Shown: positions 24,629-31,987 of the stretch, one piece after another | How the letters are laid out: each line of letters begins with the position of its first letter | How positions within the stretch are numbered: the first letter of the stretch is position 1 | Origin: DATARH01 sp050246595 | Lineage (GTDB): Bacteria; Pseudomonadota; Alphaproteobacteria; ATCC43930; CGMCC-115725 | Length of the DNA: 45,933 bases | Reading direction: 5' to 3' | Assembly (NCBI GenBank): GCA_050246595.1 | Contig: JBFWVT010000039.1 | Location: forward strand, 1 to 45,933 | Position numbers and translations under genes: made by a program | The notes under the pieces: model-generated | Told to the model about the DNA's origin: nothing | The model's input: the letters and a program-made list of their open reading frames with translations, nothing else | Database searches by the model: none

Positions 24629-24684
24629 CTCTCTGTCGCCGGATGCTCCAAAGGGTTCCGGCGGAACCCCGCGTCGGGCTCTCC

Positions 24685-25719
24685 CTAGGGGAACACGATC
24701 TCGACGCGGCGGTTCTGCGGCTCGCGCACGCTGTCGGCGGTCGGGACGCGGTTGTCGTTCTCGCCGCGCCCGCCGACGATCATGTCGTTGCGCGGTACGC
24801 CAAGCCGGGCCAGCGCATCGGCGACGGCGGCGGCGCGCCGCTCGGAGAGGCGCTGGTTGTAGCCGGGCGAGCCGGAGCGGTCGGTATAGCCGGTGACCTG
24901 GATCTGCACCGGCGCGCCGGCGCGATAGGCGGTGGCGGCCTGCTCGATGATGCGCATTCCGTCGGGGGTGATCGTGTACCGGTCCCAATCGAAAAAGACC
25001 AGGAACACGCGCCGTTCGACAACCGGCGGCGGTGCGGGCGGCGGCGGAGCTGCGATCGGCGGCGGCGGCGCCGGCGGGCCGAGACGGTAGACGATGCTGG
25101 CCATCACGTTGTGCGTGTCGTAGCCGGTCTTGTAGGTGGCGTTGTTCCCCGGCACGCGAAAGCGTATGTCGGTCGTCGCGAAATACCGGTAGTCGAGATC
25201 GACGGCGATATTCGGCGTCACGTCATAGCGCAGCCCGGCGATGCCCTGGTAGCCGATCTCCCACCCGTTATCGTCCAATGTGATGATACCGGGCACGCTG
25301 GCCCTGTCCTTCAGGTACACGCCGCCGATGCCGCCTCCGATATGCGGCTTCACCGGCCAGCCGAAATCGATCTCGTAGATCAGGTTGGCGAGGAACGCGT
25401 GCGCTTGCCGGCTGCCGCCGACGCCGCCGAGGTTGACGCCGCCGACGGTGATCCGGTCAAGCTCGTTGCGACGATAGGTGTATTCCGCCTCGAACCGCCA
25501 CCGACCCTCCTCATAACCGATCCGCGCCCCGGCCGCGAACCCGGAATCGAAGCGGGAGGTCGTGCCCGGCAGACCGGCGGCCTCGATTTTCTGGTTTTGC
25601 AGCGAGGTCCATCCGGCTGTGCCCCCGAAGTAGAGCGTCTCGGCCTGAGCCGGCGCGATGGACAGAATAAAGGCCGCTACAAGAGATGCGCCGCCCGCGA
25701 TCGCGATCCGCCTCGACAT
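24685..25719 (-). CDS. OmpA family outer-membrane protein (beta-barrel + peptidoglycan-binding domain)
   Basis: A 344-residue protein. Signal peptide ends at APAQA (residues about 1-26). An eight-stranded barrel-like region follows to about residue 215 (for example FGGTAGWTSL, FEAEYTYRRNELD, VDLDYRYFAT, HNVMASIVYRL). A Pro-rich hinge (APPPPPIAAPPPP) leads to the OmpA C-terminal domain with FFDWDRYTITPDG, VTGYTDRSGSPGYNQRLSERRA and NRRVEIVF, which binds peptidoglycan. It probably tethers the outer membrane to murein. The upstream region has an inverted repeat that overlaps a likely -10 element. The downstream methyltransferase is 56 bp away on the same strand. Confidence 0.93.
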   Translation of the reverse strand: MSRRIAIAGGASLVAAFILSIAPAQAETLYFGGTAGWTSLQNQKIEAAGLPGTTSRFDSGFAAGARIGYEEGRWRFEAEYTYRRNELDRITVGGVNLGGVGGSRQAHAFLANLIYEIDFGWPVKPHIGGGIGGVYLKDRASVPGIITLDDNGWEIGYQGIAGLRYDVTPNIAVDLDYRYFATTDIRFRVPGNNATYKTGYDTHNVMASIVYRLGPPAPPPPIAAPPPPAPPPVVERRVFLVFFDWDRYTITPDGMRIIEQAATAYRAGAPVQIQVTGYTDRSGSPGYNQRLSERRAAAVADALARLGVPRNDMIVGGRGENDNRVPTADSVREPQNRRVEIVFP

Positions 25720-25759
25720 CCTCTATTCCCCTTGTGGATGTTCCCCTGGGAGCCCCGAA

Positions 25760-25789
25760 ACCGACGGGTGATCGTCAACCGTCGGTATA
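25760..25789 (-). promoter_or_regulatory. inverted repeat next to a likely ompA-like gene promoter
   Basis: ACCGACGG at 25760-25767 pairs perfectly with CCGTCGGT at 25779-25786, 11 bp apart. Read on the minus strand, TATACC (25789-25784) partly overlaps the right arm, and a TTGTCT-like -35 lies 15 bp further upstream, a short spacing. The repeat would cover the start-site region, as an operator or as a 5' UTR stem. The remaining 25790-25918 holds no recognisable gene. Confidence 0.4.
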
Positions 25790-25918
25790 CGCTCGCAAGC
25801 CGAAAGACAATCCCTTTTCGAGCGCGGGGATCGGGTGCGTACGGCACTTCAGGTTGCCGGGGGTGCGATGCCCGCCCGTTGTCGCATTGCGGCGGCGGCG
25901 CTGGCGTGCCGAGCGGGG

Positions 25919-26206
25919 TCAGGCGCCCTCGACGATAAACGCGCGACCTTGCGAGTTCGCCAGCCGAATCGGCAGCGCCGCCTGGTATTCCGGCGAGTTG
26001 TACCAGCGGCGCGCGGCCTCGGCGTCGGCGAACTCGATGATGACGACGCGCTTTGGCTCGGGGCCGCCCTCGATCAGCTCGGTCCTGCCGCCGCGCGCGA
26101 CAAACCGGCCGCCATATTGCGCGATGCTGGCGCCGGCCAGCGCGCGGTACGGTTCGTACCCCGCCGGGTTGGTAACCTCGACCTCGGCGACGAAATAGGC
26201 CGGCAT
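25919..26206 (-). CDS. DUF1330 domain-containing protein
   Basis: A 95-residue protein of the DUF1330 dimeric alpha/beta-barrel family. It has PAYFVAEVEVTNPAGYEPYRA at the start (about residues 2-22, described), YGGRFVARGG near 35, and the family's closing VVIIEFADAEAARRWYNSP and YQAALPIR. No enzyme function is established for the family. The start at 26206 is preceded by AGGGGAAC; longer in-frame readings upstream are Arg-rich and unconserved. It is divergent from the P-loop kinase gene, with 184 bp between them in which I see no further gene. Confidence 0.88.
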   Translation of the reverse strand: MPAYFVAEVEVTNPAGYEPYRALAGASIAQYGGRFVARGGRTELIEGGPEPKRVVIIEFADAEAARRWYNSPEYQAALPIRLANSQGRAFIVEGA

Positions 26207-26390
26207 GTCTGTTCCCCTGCGTATTCGGCCGAAACCCGGCCGGTTCGATCCGATCATAGTCCCGGGGGAATATTCGGTGAGGGCTGTCGTGCTTGTCCTG
26301 CGGCGAAAAGAAGCCGCTACTCTCGAAAATCGTTTAACCGGCACTGGATGCCTGACCCAATGCGGCGGCAATGAGTGGGCGCCGAGGCAC

Positions 26391-27029
26391 ATGGGTTTGA
26401 TCGTAAATCTGAGAGGCACGAGCGGTTCAGGAAAGACCGAGCTGGTCCGCCGCATCGCGGCGGGGTATGGGTGGCATGACGGGGTCGCGGCCCCGATCCG
26501 CCGCGAAGGCCGCGAGCGGCCGATCGCCCATTTTCTGCCGCATCCGCTGGGCCAGCGTCCGCTGGTACTGATTGGAGATTACAAAGCCGCCAGCGGCGGC
26601 TGCGATACCATCAGGCTTGTCGATGGCGGGCTGGATGAGGCCTTCCGACTGGCGGATCATTACGCCGCACGCGACCATGATGTGCTGCTGGAAGGTCTGC
26701 TGCTGAGCAGCGAGCATCGCCGATCAACCGCCCTGGCAGCCCTGCACCAGCTGTATATTATTCATCTCGATACGCCTCTCGATCGCTGCATCCGCAACGT
26801 AATTGCGCGCCAGCGCGCCGGCGGAAGCCGCCGCCTGTCCGCTGCGCGAACGGCTACAATGCATTATTCGAACATCGGGGAGGCATGTCGCAGGCTCCAG
26901 GGTCACGCAATTGTCGAGCCTCTTGATTTTGATGGCGCACTCCGCCGCGCGCGGCATTTGCTTGGTCTGGACTGCTCAGTACCGGCCGATTTCTCGCTTG
27001 GGTCGGATGCTCTCGGCGAGCCTGCCTAG
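26391..27029 (+). CDS. P-loop kinase-like ATP-binding protein, phage type
   Basis: A 212-residue protein opening with MGLIVNLRGTSGSGKTELV, a P-loop directly at the N-terminus (GTSGSGKT). Further features are GRERPIAHF, LVLIGDYKAASGGCDTI, HDVLLEGLLLSS and an Arg-rich lid IRNVIARQRAGG. I recognise this pattern from small ATP-binding/kinase proteins frequent in tailed-phage genomes and related to zeta-toxin/nucleotide-kinase folds; the phosphate acceptor is not known. No phage structural or integrase genes accompany it here and no antitoxin-like partner is visible. The ATG at 26391 is chosen because it sits two residues before the first strand; the ribosome-binding site is poor. Confidence 0.65.
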   Translation: MGLIVNLRGTSGSGKTELVRRIAAGYGWHDGVAAPIRREGRERPIAHFLPHPLGQRPLVLIGDYKAASGGCDTIRLVDGGLDEAFRLADHYAARDHDVLLEGLLLSSEHRRSTALAALHQLYIIHLDTPLDRCIRNVIARQRAGGSRRLSAARTATMHYSNIGEACRRLQGHAIVEPLDFDGALRRARHLLGLDCSVPADFSLGSDALGEPA

Positions 27030-27064
27030 GAGCGCCCGACAGATCTGTCCCTAGCCGAATGTGT

Positions 27065-28261
27065 CTAGCCGCCAAAGGCCGGGATGCCGGTCTGGGCGCG
27101 GCCGAGGATCAGCGCGTGGATGTCGTGCGTGCCCTCGTAGGTGTTGACGGTCTCCAGATTGACCAGGTGGCGGATGACATGGAACTCGTCATGGATGCCG
27201 TTGCCGCCGTGCATGTCGCGCGCGAGCCGGGCGACATCGAGCGCCTTGCCGCAATTATTGCGCTTCAGCAGCGAGATCGCTTCCGGCGGGCAGCGCTCCT
27301 CGTCCTTGAGCCGGCCGAGCCGCAGACACGCGTGCAGACCCAGCGTAATCTCGGTCTGCATATCGACGAGCTTTTTCTGGATCAGCTGGTTGGCAGCGAG
27401 CGGCCGGCCGAACTGTTTGCGGTCGAGCGTGTAATTGCGCGCGGCGTGCCAGCAGAACTCGGCGGCGCCGAGCGCGCCCCAGGCGATGCCGTAACGCGCG
27501 TTGTTGAGACACGAGAACGGCCCGCGCAGCCCCTTGACGCCGGGCAGCAGGTTTTCCTCCGGGACAAACACGTCATCCATGACGATCTCGCCGGTCGCCG
27601 AGGCGCGCAGGCTGAATTTTCCCTCGATTTTTGGCGCCGACAGCCCCTGCATGCCCTTTTCGAGGATAAAGCCGCGAATGACGCCGTCCTCGGTCTTGCC
27701 CCAGACGACAAAGACATCGGCGATCGGCGCGTTGGTGATCCACATCTTGTTGCCACGCAGCCGATACCCGCCCGGCGCCTTTACCGCGCGCGTCTCCATG
27801 CTGCCGGGATCGGAGCCATGATTGGGTTCGGTCAGGCCAAAGCACCCGACCCATTCGCCGGTCGCCAGTTTCGGCAGGTACTTTTGCCGCTGTTCCTCGG
27901 TGCCGAAATCCCAGATCGGGTACATCACGAGGCTCGACTGCACGCTCATCGCCGAGCGGTAGCCGCTGTCGACCCGCTCGACCTCGCGCGCGATCAGCCC
28001 GTAGGACACGTAATTCGCGCCGGCGCAGCCATACCCCTCGATCGTCGAGCCGAGAAACCCCAGTTCGCCCATCTCGTTCATGATCTCGCGGTCAAAGCGC
28101 TCCTCGCGGTTCGCCGTCAGGACGCGCGGCATCAGCCGTTCCTGGCAATAGGCGCGGGCGCTGTCGCGGACCAGACGCTCGTCCTCGCCGAGTTCGTCTT
28201 CCAACAGCAGCGGGTCGGCCCAGTCGAATGCGGGCGGTTTTTCTGTTCCGGGGCGGGCCAT
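27065..28261 (-). CDS. gcdH: glutaryl-CoA dehydrogenase-like acyl-CoA dehydrogenase
   Basis: A 398-residue flavoprotein matching glutaryl-CoA dehydrogenase along its length: FDWADPLLLEDELGEDERLV near the start, CFGLTEPNHGSDPGSMETRA, KMWITNAPIADVFVVW, FSCLNNARYGIAWG, and the C-terminal catalytic segment VNTYEGTHDIHALILGRAQTG with the proton-abstracting Glu. GcdH oxidises and decarboxylates glutaryl-CoA to crotonyl-CoA in lysine and aromatic catabolism, passing electrons to ETF. It differs from the second acyl-CoA dehydrogenase of the window, which lacks this Glu. It stands alone; the plus-strand kinase gene ends 36 bp away. Confidence 0.9.
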   Translation of the reverse strand: MARPGTEKPPAFDWADPLLLEDELGEDERLVRDSARAYCQERLMPRVLTANREERFDREIMNEMGELGFLGSTIEGYGCAGANYVSYGLIAREVERVDSGYRSAMSVQSSLVMYPIWDFGTEEQRQKYLPKLATGEWVGCFGLTEPNHGSDPGSMETRAVKAPGGYRLRGNKMWITNAPIADVFVVWGKTEDGVIRGFILEKGMQGLSAPKIEGKFSLRASATGEIVMDDVFVPEENLLPGVKGLRGPFSCLNNARYGIAWGALGAAEFCWHAARNYTLDRKQFGRPLAANQLIQKKLVDMQTEITLGLHACLRLGRLKDEERCPPEAISLLKRNNCGKALDVARLARDMHGGNGIHDEFHVIRHLVNLETVNTYEGTHDIHALILGRAQTGIPAFGG

Positions 28262-28348
28262 TCTGGACCTCGAACGGTTGCGGGGCGTCGCTATCTACAA
28301 CACCGCAGCATGGTACGCGACGGCTTCGGGGCATACCCTTTGTGCGAC

Positions 28349-28373
28349 AAAAAAGGGCGCCGAGGCGCCCTTT
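28349..28373 (-). terminator. intrinsic terminator of the MucR-type gene
   Basis: On the minus strand AAAGGGCGCC pairs perfectly with GGCGCCCTTT around a TC loop and runs directly into a T-tract (TTTTTT at 28354-28349). It starts 23 bp after the mucR-like stop. This is the only textbook Rho-independent terminator I found in the window. Confidence 0.85.
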
Positions 28374-28395
28374 CGACCGGGATTTGCCGCGGCTT

Positions 28396-28845
28396 CTATT
28401 TTTCCGCGTCATCGGGCGCCGGGCTGCGCCCGGTACCGCGCCCGAGACCGATCTTCTTGGCGAATTCCGAACGCTGCTCGGCGTAACGGGGCGCGACCAT
28501 CGGATAATCGGGCGGCAGACCCCAGCGGGCGCGGTATTCGTCCGGGCTGAGATTGTAGGTCGAGCGCAGATGCCGCTTCAGCATCTTGAGCTTTTTGCCG
28601 TCTTCGAGACAGACCAGATATTCCGGCGTCACCGATTTGCGGATCGGGACAGCCGGTTTCAGCGGTTCGGCGACCGGCTCGCCGACGCCGCCCTCCAGAC
28701 CGCGCAGCGAGTTGTAGACGGCCTGGATGACATCCGCCAATTGTCCGGTCGCGAGCGTGTTGTTGCTGACATAGGCCGATACGACCTCCGCGGTCATGCG
28801 CAACAATTCGTCGTCCGTCGTCTTTGGCGCGGCTGGTTCCGCCAT
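28396..28845 (-). CDS. mucR: Ros/MucR family transcriptional regulator
   Basis: A 149-residue regulator. The N-terminal helical part (LLRMTAEVVSAYVSNNTLATG) and IQAVYNSLRGLEG serve oligomerisation. The C-terminal zinc-finger region has EYLVCLEDGKKLKMLKRHLR, then YNLSPDEYRARWGLPPDYPMV and APRYAEQRSEFAKKIGLG, all hallmarks of the family. As in many MucR proteins the first Cys pair is reduced to a single Cys in VCLEDGKK. Members are global repressors binding AT-rich DNA in alphaproteobacteria, often autoregulated. The start at 28845 follows GAGGCAGAAC; an ATG 48 bp upstream would overlap the predicted -10 and is rejected. Confidence 0.93.
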   Translation of the reverse strand: MAEPAAPKTTDDELLRMTAEVVSAYVSNNTLATGQLADVIQAVYNSLRGLEGGVGEPVAEPLKPAVPIRKSVTPEYLVCLEDGKKLKMLKRHLRSTYNLSPDEYRARWGLPPDYPMVAPRYAEQRSEFAKKIGLGRGTGRSPAPDDAEK

Positions 28846-28884
28846 GTTCTGCCTCGATCCGCCTTTATCTCGCCCCGGATATTC

Positions 28885-28913
28885 ATAATCCATACGCGAT
28901 TTCCCGGTGTCAA
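28885..28913 (-). promoter_or_regulatory. mucR-like gene promoter
   Basis: On the minus strand a perfect -35 TTGACA (28913-28908) and -10 GATTAT (28890-28885) are separated by 17 bp, placing the start site about 33 nt upstream of the coding start. The rest of the interval up to glyA at 29162 has no gene and no second convincing promoter; glyA transcription must begin somewhere in 28920-29160. Confidence 0.6.
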
Positions 28914-29161
28914 CCGAAACCGTCGCGGGAAGAAGCCGGGCGTAATCGAGAGGTCGCGCAACGGCGGCGCGCCGTCCGGCCTTCTCGCCATTAGGTTGAT
29001 GCGGTACTTGCCGATTCGGCGCTCGCCGATTCCGTGCTTGACGGGGCCGCTTTTCTCTGTTCTGGAAAGTCGCCGCGGCGCGAGGTCGCAATGCTGCGAT
29101 GTCTGGTAGCGCGCTGACAGCGCCGCCCGACATATGGTAGATTACGCCGAATCGGCGCGGT

Positions 29162-30505
29162 GTGTGCCCGGCTTCCCCACTTGCAAGAGGTGCTGTCCTG
29201 GCGATTTCCCCTGCTGTCCGGTCGGAAGCGGAGCGCGCCGCCGGGTTCTTTTCCGATCCGCTGGCCGCCGCCGATCCGGAGATCGCCGCGGCGATCGACG
29301 GCGAGCTTCGCCGCCAGCAATCGCAGATCGAGCTGATCGCCAGTGAGAACATCGTCTCGCGGGCGGTGCTGGAAGCGCAAGGCTCGGTTCTGACAAACAA
29401 ATACGCCGAGGGTTATCCCGGGCGACGCTATTACGGCGGCTGCGAGTTCGTCGATATCGCCGAACGGTTGGCGGTTGAGCGCGCGACGCGCCTGTTCGGG
29501 TGCGGCTTCGCCAACGTGCAGCCGCATGCCGGGGCGCCGGCCAATCAGGCGGTGTTTCTGGCGCTGCTGAAACCTGGCGACACGGTGCTGGGCATGTCGC
29601 TGGCGGCGGGCGGCCATCTGACGCACGGCGCCGCGCCGAACCTGTCGGGCAAATGGTTTCACGCCGTGCATTACGGCGTGCGCGAAGACGACGCGCGGAT
29701 CGATTTCGACCAGGTCGAGCGTCTCGCCGAGCAGCACCGGCCGCGCCTCGTCATTGCCGGCGGCAGCGCCTATCCCCGCATCATCGATTTCGCCCGCTTT
29801 GGCGCGATCGCCGATCGGGTTGGTGCCTATTTCATGGTCGATATGGCGCATTTCGCCGGGCTCGTCGCCGGCGGCGCGCATCCAAGCCCATTGCCGCATG
29901 CGCATGTCGTCACGACGACGACACACAAGACATTGCGCGGCCCGCGCGGCGGCATGATCCTGTGCAACGACCCGGAGATCGCGAAGCGGATCGACTCGGC
30001 GATGTTTCCGGGATTGCAGGGCGGCCCGCTGATGCACGCCGTGGCCGCCAAGGCGGTGGCGCTCGGCGAGGCGCTGCGGCCGGAGTTTTCGGCCTATGCC
30101 CGCGCCGTCGTCGCCAACGCTCAGACCCTCGCAGCGACGCTGGCAGAGGCGGGCTGCGCGATCGTGTCGGGCGGCACCGACACGCATCTGCTGCTGGTCG
30201 ATCTGCGGCCGTCCGGGTTGACCGGCCGCGACGCCGAGCAGGCGCTCGAACGCGCCGGCATGACCTGCAACAAAAACGGTATTCCGTTCGATCCGCAGAG
30301 GCCGACCGTTACCTCCGGTATCCGTCTCGGCTCCCCGGCGGCGACGACGCGCGGTTTTGGACCGGCCGAATTCCGCCAGATCGGGGAATGGATTGCCGAG
30401 GTATTGCGCGGTCTGGCGCAGAACCCGGACGGGAATGCCGGGGTCGAACGGCGCGTGCGCGAGGCGGTCGGCGCGCTGTGCGCCCGTTTTCCGATCTATT
30501 CATGA
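29162..30505 (+). CDS. glyA: serine hydroxymethyltransferase
   Basis: A PLP enzyme converting serine and THF to glycine and 5,10-methylene-THF. It shows IELIASENIVSRAVLEAQGS, NKYAEGYPGRRYYGGCE, MSLAAGGHLTHG, VDMAHFAGLVAGG and the PLP-binding Lys in TTTTHKTLRGPRGG. Length from the GTG at 29162 is 447 residues. No ATG start exists in frame before the conserved region. The GTG has no ribosome-binding site, whereas AAGAGG at 29185-29190 is well placed for an in-frame CTG at 29198, giving 435 residues. The exact start is therefore open. It is followed by nrdR after a repeat-containing spacer. Confidence 0.95.
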   Translation: MCPASPLARGAVLAISPAVRSEAERAAGFFSDPLAAADPEIAAAIDGELRRQQSQIELIASENIVSRAVLEAQGSVLTNKYAEGYPGRRYYGGCEFVDIAERLAVERATRLFGCGFANVQPHAGAPANQAVFLALLKPGDTVLGMSLAAGGHLTHGAAPNLSGKWFHAVHYGVREDDARIDFDQVERLAEQHRPRLVIAGGSAYPRIIDFARFGAIADRVGAYFMVDMAHFAGLVAGGAHPSPLPHAHVVTTTTHKTLRGPRGGMILCNDPEIAKRIDSAMFPGLQGGPLMHAVAAKAVALGEALRPEFSAYARAVVANAQTLAATLAEAGCAIVSGGTDTHLLLVDLRPSGLTGRDAEQALERAGMTCNKNGIPFDPQRPTVTSGIRLGSPAATTRGFGPAEFRQIGEWIAEVLRGLAQNPDGNAGVERRVREAVGALCARFPIYS

Positions 30506-30508
30506 CCA

Positions 30509-30548
30509 GTCGGGCCATCCCCGGTCGGGCCATTACCGGTCGGGCGCG
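30509..30548 (+). repeat. 15-bp tandem repeat in the glyA-nrdR spacer (2.7 units)
   Basis: GTCGGGCCATCCCCG (30509), GTCGGGCCATTACCG (30524) and GTCGGGCGCG (30539) follow each other directly. They lie inside a 35-codon frame whose ATG at 30502 overlaps the glyA stop as ATGA and whose TGA (30607-30609) lies 26 nt inside nrdR, so a ribosome leaving glyA could be carried across the nrdR start. Translation of this frame is not shown. Confidence 0.7.
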
Positions 30549-30580
30549 AGGAGCGCGGACCGGGCGCGAAGGAGGCGAGG

Positions 30581-31039
30581 ATGCGTTGTCCGTTCTGCGG
30601 CGCGGATGACACCCAGGTAAAGGATTCGCGACCGACCGATGATCGCGGCGCGATCCGGCGGCGGCGCTTCTGCCCGAATTGCGCCGCCCGGTTTACGACG
30701 TTCGAGCGGGTGCAGCTGCGCGAGCTGACCGTGCTGAAGAAGAGCGGCCAGCGCGAGCCGTTCGACCGCGACAAGCTTGCCCGCTCGATCTATGTCGCGC
30801 TGCGCAAGCGCCCGGTCGAGGCCGAGCGCGTCGAGCGCATCATCAACTCGCTGGTGCGCCAGCTCGAAAGCTCCGGCGAGAACGAGATCCCGAGCGACAT
30901 GATCGGCGAACTGGTCATGGAGGCGCTCTCCTCGCTCGACCAGGTCGCCTATATCCGCTTTGCCTCGGTCTACCGCAATTTCCGCGAGGCCAAGGATTTC
31001 GGCGAGTTTCTGGGGCGCATCGCCGCCGAAGGGGAGTGA
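30581..31039 (+). CDS. nrdR: transcriptional repressor NrdR
   Basis: A 152-residue repressor of ribonucleotide reductase genes. The N-terminal zinc ribbon has MRCPFCGADDTQV and RRFCPNCAARFTTFE (four Cys), followed by the ATP-cone domain from VLKKSGQREPFDRDKLARSI to about residue 140, ending in ASVYRNFREAKDFGEFL. It senses ATP/dATP and binds NrdR boxes. Length is standard. The ATG at 30581 has AGGAGG eight bases upstream. glyA-nrdR is a conserved neighbourhood in alphaproteobacteria. No NrdR-box pair was noticed within the window. Confidence 0.97.
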   Translation: MRCPFCGADDTQVKDSRPTDDRGAIRRRRFCPNCAARFTTFERVQLRELTVLKKSGQREPFDRDKLARSIYVALRKRPVEAERVERIINSLVRQLESSGENEIPSDMIGELVMEALSSLDQVAYIRFASVYRNFREAKDFGEFLGRIAAEGE

Positions 31040-31099
31040 GGCGACGCGCCCGCGCCCGCATCCTCGCAGCGAGCCGGTACGGTGTCGATCGGGTGCCGG

Positions 31100-31507
31100 C
31101 TACCCGCGCGTCGCGTTGTGGATAAGATACGCGGCGAAATCGGCCGGTTTCAGCTTCAGATCGATTCGCTCGCTGTCGCCGGCCAGCGCCCGCGCCACGA
31201 CGATGTGGTTCTCGACATGATCGGCCGCAACCCGGAACACGCCGGACGTACCCTTCAGCTTCGGATAGAGGTTCGGGTCGATCGGCTTTTCCTTGCGTGA
31301 CAGGCGCTCCACCGCCTCTTTCTCGCTCAGCCCCGCAACCTCCTCGCGGCGCACGATCTTCCAATCGGTCTCGCCGGCCCAGCCCGACGCGGTCAGCGCC
31401 TTCGGGTCCTCGTCCGACACGCCGACCTTATAGACATGCTTGCCAAAGCCGACATCCGAGGCCCAGCGGGCCAGCCTGGCGCTGCGTGCGACAAACAGGA
31501 TCGGCAT
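31100..31507 (-). CDS. uncharacterised protein, possible GIY-YIG/T5orf172-like N-terminus
   Basis: A 135-residue soluble protein that I do not recognise with certainty. It starts MPILFVARSARLARWASDVG, then HVYKVGVSDEDPKALTASGW, which vaguely recalls the VYKIG-V strand of GIY-YIG/T5orf172-type domains, although the expected catalytic residues are not evident. The second half is charged (EVAGLSEKEAVERLSRKEKP) and ends in a Leu/Lys-rich strand-helix pattern. No signal peptide or membrane segment. The start at 31507 is the first Met before this well-composed sequence; longer readings are unconserved in appearance. It is convergent with nrdR, 60 bp apart. Confidence 0.55.
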   Translation of the reverse strand: MPILFVARSARLARWASDVGFGKHVYKVGVSDEDPKALTASGWAGETDWKIVRREEVAGLSEKEAVERLSRKEKPIDPNLYPKLKGTSGVFRVAADHVENHIVVARALAGDSERIDLKLKPADFAAYLIHNATRG

Positions 31508-31622
31508 GCGAATCTCGCTTTCCCGGCCCAGGGAGAACCGGTCAAGGAATAAACCGCGTTCCGCACCCGTTACAACGCCGCATTCCACCCCCGTCAGCCC
31601 CGCTCGGAAACGGAGTCGCGCA

Positions 31623-31757
31623 ATGCCGATGCTGCTTGGAGCCACGACGCTGGCCTGTACGCTGTTCAGCATGATGCTCGGCCAAGTCGCGCTTGGGACG
31701 GAGGCGCTCGGCGTGCTGCTCGCCGCGCTGGTGCTGATGAGCCTGCAGCGCGAATAA
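31623..31757 (+). CDS. small hydrophobic protein (44 aa)
   Basis: A 44-residue frame, MPMLLGATTLACTLFSMMLG followed by QVALGTEALGVLLAALVLMSL and a charged end QRE. It is almost entirely hydrophobic, enough for one or two membrane helices, and ends in a charged residue as real small membrane proteins often do. GGAG lies about 11 bases upstream of the ATG. Nothing identifies its role. It is divergent from the 31100-31507 gene. Chance hydrophobic frames are possible in this composition, so the call is tentative. Confidence 0.4.
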   Translation: MPMLLGATTLACTLFSMMLGQVALGTEALGVLLAALVLMSLQRE

Positions 31758-31987
31758 GGCAGATCCTATCCGCGCATTGCGTATGCGCTACTTCGCCGCA
31801 TCAATGACGCTTCGCTCGACAGCCGGTTTGGGCCAGTTTCCTGGCCTTCTCCCTCGATCCCGGCTGTGATCTGCGGCAATCGGCTCGCGAGCGACGCCGC
31901 GAGCCTCTCGTTTACGAAGTGACACAAACCGAAATCTTTTGTTAAGCTGCCCCGATACCCGCACGCATGGCAGGGGGTTACGGGCGG

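Noticed and set aside
26207..27064. Small prophage or toxin-antitoxin locus around the P-loop kinase
   Set aside because: No integrase, structural gene, partner antitoxin or attachment duplication is visible; only the single kinase-like gene.
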